Of a DNA stretch of 64,000 bases, positions 60,801 through 64,000 are shown piece by piece. Made by a program: the position numbers and the translations under genes. The stretch comes from Gavia stellata. Taxonomy: Eukaryota; Chordata; Aves; Gaviiformes; Gaviidae. Each line of letters starts with the position of its first letter. Within the stretch, counting starts at the first letter, position 1. Location: assembly GCF_030936135.1 (NCBI RefSeq), contig NC_082619.1:1677208-1741207 (forward strand). Reading direction: 5' to 3'. The notes below the pieces were generated by a model. It searched no databases and was not told the DNA's origin. It was given only the letters and a program-made list of their open reading frames with translations.

Positions 60801-63800
60801 AAGATGGCTGAGCGTAGGCTAGGAATAACGTGTGGAATTTTAACAGACATCCCCCAAACGAGAGCAGAATGTCGCATCTTTCTCCACGAAATTTGGTTGA
60901 ATAGAAATTTGCTTTCCTTTCTAAACAGGGATTTTATGCAGATTATTTAGCACTACTGCAGAAATGCCTATCTGAATACTCACCTCTCTCTAGGATTAGT
61001 AACGGAAAGCAAAAATGGAAGAAAAAAAGGGTTCCTGTTCCAAGCAACATTTGCCATTCCACTTAAAATGACAATAGCGGGTTCTCAGATGTTTTTGTCT
61101 GCATGTCTGTGCGTTTCTGTGACTACTGCTCGGAAAGCAGAGTATTAGTTCTCTGATAGCCCTTGGCAAGCACTAGGATCCATTGGGACAGCAGACGCTC
61201 TGCAAAAAAAAAAAAAACCAGCAGGTACCAGGCCCCACAAAATGCCTGATCTTGCTAATTGCAATGTGTACGATGGAGAAAGTGCCAGACTTCTACTCAA
61301 AGACCCAGTGATGGCTCCATTATTTGATCTACAGCCTGTCTAAAGTTTGTTTTTATGTAGATTCCATCAGCTTCTTGTGAAGTGCTGAAAACACCTGCAA
61401 ATGTAACGAGCAAAAATCTACATGTTCACAGACAGAAAATCTGAAAACTGTTGCAGGTATCCCAGGTTTTATGAAACTTGTCCAAACCACAGGCACATTA
61501 TCAGATAACCTGCAAGGCTTTTCTCACATGAAATGTTAGAAAAGATCAGATATAACAGAGAAAAAATGGTTTTATGACTAACAACAGATAAAGATGTCCA
61601 AACTTAGCATCAATTCTCTGTTCTGCCACTGATTTTCTCTGTGACCCCAAGCATCCCTGAAACAGTAAAGCTTCAGCCACGACAACGGCCAGAGGTTTGC
61701 CGAAGCCAATATAACCGACAGCTCATAGCAAAGATGTGCCCTGCTATCCTTCCACTCTGTCTCAGGGTCCTATCTTTTATGTTTAGCAAGCAAGGGCATA
61801 AACTATTTATAATGCTACACCAGGAGGGCTTCTACATAACTACAAAGCAATTCTGAGTCTCCTCAGAAGTCCATTTGGTTTAATTAGCATCAAGATACAG
61901 TTCTAACCCAGACTGCTGTGATCTTGCAGCCACAGAAGATGATCTGCAGCTCAGCCACAAAATTGCAAAGAGCACCCAAGTTACACTGCGTGCCTGTGCT
62001 GTCAGTGAAACGTCAACATGAAATGCTGCAGGACGGCAGTCCACAAGAACTGCTGTTACCTGGTGGTAGACTGACTGGCCCTGAAATTTTGCAACCCACT
62101 GCACCAGGTTATAAAAACCACCAAGTGCTACTGTTCCCAAAGATCCAGTTTCTGCTATAATAGCTACAAAATAACTCTTTTCTCTCTAAACACCCCAAGG
62201 AGAGCTACTGAATAGGTACAAGTCTCCCTTCCTTGTTTTTCCCTCCCTTCCAAACCATTATCTTTTCTGCTCTGCCCCTCCGCCCCAGGGAGCATGAGCA
62301 GCTATGATAGGAAAGGCTGCCAGGAAGAAGAGTACAGAGATGGGGAGGATAAGGGCAAATCTGCAGAGGAACGCCCTTGTTTTTGTGCTATTTTCAGATT
62401 TTATGTTTCAGACAATGAAACTGGGCCAAGGTAATTGCCTGCAATCATTTTTTTCTAGGCTAGTGAGAAAGCCCTGCAATTTTCAGTAACTTTTCAAATC
62501 TCTTCCACTAGTTCTGGTTTTATAAATTCTAATTCATGACATGAATTGATATTTCAAATCTTTCCGAGACTAGCAATAAGGAAGAATAATATAAGAATCC
62601 TTAAAGACCCCATGAACTTGGAGGCTGCTGGTGCTGCATTTCTTTTTTCTGTACATATTTTGTAAAGGAATTTTGCTGTTGCTATAAAATGCAGGAAGCA
62701 TGTAGTATATTATTCAGTTTCACAGACTGGCACATTTGATTAAATTAAATTGATCTACAAATACTTTAAGAACTATTCATTCCATCCTATCGCTAGTTTT
62801 ATGTTGTATTTAATCAAACTAATATTTAGACACTTTGCTGGGGCCTGAAACAATTCAGCGTACAAAAGAAGTGTATAAACAAACAGTTAGGTTGTTGAGC
62901 ATTAGCTGCTAACAGTGTGTGTACGACAGTACATGTGCATCACCAGTGAGTGCTACCGTGTAAAGAGATGGTGGACATTTCTGACCTGATCCAGAGCATG
63001 TTCAACCTGATGAGAAGCTTTCCATTGATTCCCTTTTGCTGTTCTCGAATAATACTTCCACAGGTTAAATAAGGAAACACAAAACGTTAAAGAATTTCTT
63101 GAGTCCTTAATTCCAAAGAAGTGAAGAATTTATTAATTACAGATTATTTTTTCAATGGAAAATGAGCTTCCTGCAAGACTGACCTTTCTTATCACCCTTA
63201 TTTTACAGCGTACAATTAAATGACCCATCAATTTTACTTTCTGCACCTCTGTACAGACATCTGCCCAGTCAGAGAGAGCAGAACCACTCAGATGTGTCTT
63301 CCTAGTGGGGTCTCAGCTAGAGCGTGCAATGTTCAGGCACAGGCAGACAAAGAGGGAAAAAAGGGATGGAGAAGCAGATATGATTCCAGGCATTTCAAAG
63401 GTCCTACAATATTTGGCAGAAGAGAGAAGAACAAACAAAACAAAAATTCATTACATGCATCAGAATGGAAAAAAAAAAACAAACAGGAGAAAAGCTATTT
63501 GTTCTCAGTGGATGCTAACAGCTTTAATTTGCAAACACTTAAAAGTATCCTTCCAACAAGGGGTGCCGCATTTTACCGACCTCATTCTCTCAGACACTCT
63601 ACACAATTTATAGTGGAGAAAAGCAACATGCGAGCAACCTTCTGTTCCAAGTGACAACAGCTTCTGTTTCCACGTGGATTTAAGGCTCGACAATTTATGT
63701 TTGCTTTCAACTTAGCTACCAGGAAGCAGAAATACACAGCAGTCTGTGGACCGTTCCTTCCAGGACAAAAGGGCAATGGATATGTCCCAAAACTGCTACT

Positions 63801-64000
63801 GAACTCCTTTTAGATTGTCACCAACACTGTGTAGCTTCAGTGGTTTGCTCCTGGCTTCAAGCTCTGTTATTTTCCTATGACTGACTCACTTTGCAAGGAT
63901 GAAGAGGGGAATATGAGCATACAAAAAGGAAAAACTGTAAGCAAAAGCATGAGTCACATGAAGATCCTCTTTTCGGGAGTAAAACAGACTGTAAAAACCT
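57856..64000 (-). other. NCAM1: NCAM1 intron up to the window edge
   Basis: No exon recognised. I looked on the minus strand for the last fibronectin-type exon and for the GPI-anchor exon (a hydrophobic VTLLLLC-type end) and found neither. Only short A-rich runs and unstructured sequence are seen. Confidence 0.55.

Noticed and set aside
57856-64000. Search for the NCAM-120 GPI exon
   Set aside because: No hydrophobic VTLLLLC-type terminal exon with an acceptor was found on the minus strand; it may lie beyond the window.

Overview
The window reads as nuclear DNA of a bird. It has long introns, vertebrate splice sites, three CR1 retrotransposon pieces (the characteristic avian LINE), a GC-rich minisatellite block, and protein-coding exons that match the vertebrate NCAM1-TTC12 neighbourhood (human 11q23). 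All recognised genes lie on the minus strand, so transcription runs from high to low coordinates. There are no prokaryotic features.

Right part (about 47.9-64 kb): the 3' end of NCAM1. Four coding exons are exact in phase: the transmembrane exon (57855-57648), the first cytoplasmic exon (57236-57120), the large NCAM-180-specific exon (55270-54488) and the last coding exon (51646-51526). A long 3'UTR follows, to a polyadenylation signal at 47918-47913. The rest of the gene lies beyond the right edge.

Middle (20.7-41.6 kb): complete TTC12, a TPR and armadillo-repeat protein of the dynein-arm assembly pathway. I could assign 21 coding exons that join in frame to 707 codons plus stop. It has a CpG-island promoter at about 40.4-41.6 kb and a poly(A) signal at 20764-20759. 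Between TTC12 and NCAM1 are about 6 kb of intergenic DNA with one long CR1 piece.

Left-middle (5.1-16.5 kb): the most interesting locus. Directly downstream of TTC12, where mammals have ANKK1, sits a gene I do not recognise by name. A signal-peptide exon is joined in phase to one 4.5-kb Ser/Thr/Pro-rich exon of about 1,513 codons. A short exon with an in-frame TGA follows, then three exons encoding a ZP-C (C-terminal zona-pellucida half) module, and a final exon with a transmembrane helix and a short basic tail. It would be a type I membrane mucin of about 1,790 residues with an orphan ZP-C domain. The TGA leaves open whether this copy is intact.

Far left (0-5 kb): one exon encoding a ferredoxin-fold anticodon-binding domain (FDXACB1-like) at 3554-3204, with no upstream exons found. 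Then a very GC-rich block (1-2.3 kb) built from a roughly 1.6-kb direct duplication that contains degenerate units of about 70-90 bp, marked by a small hairpin motif.
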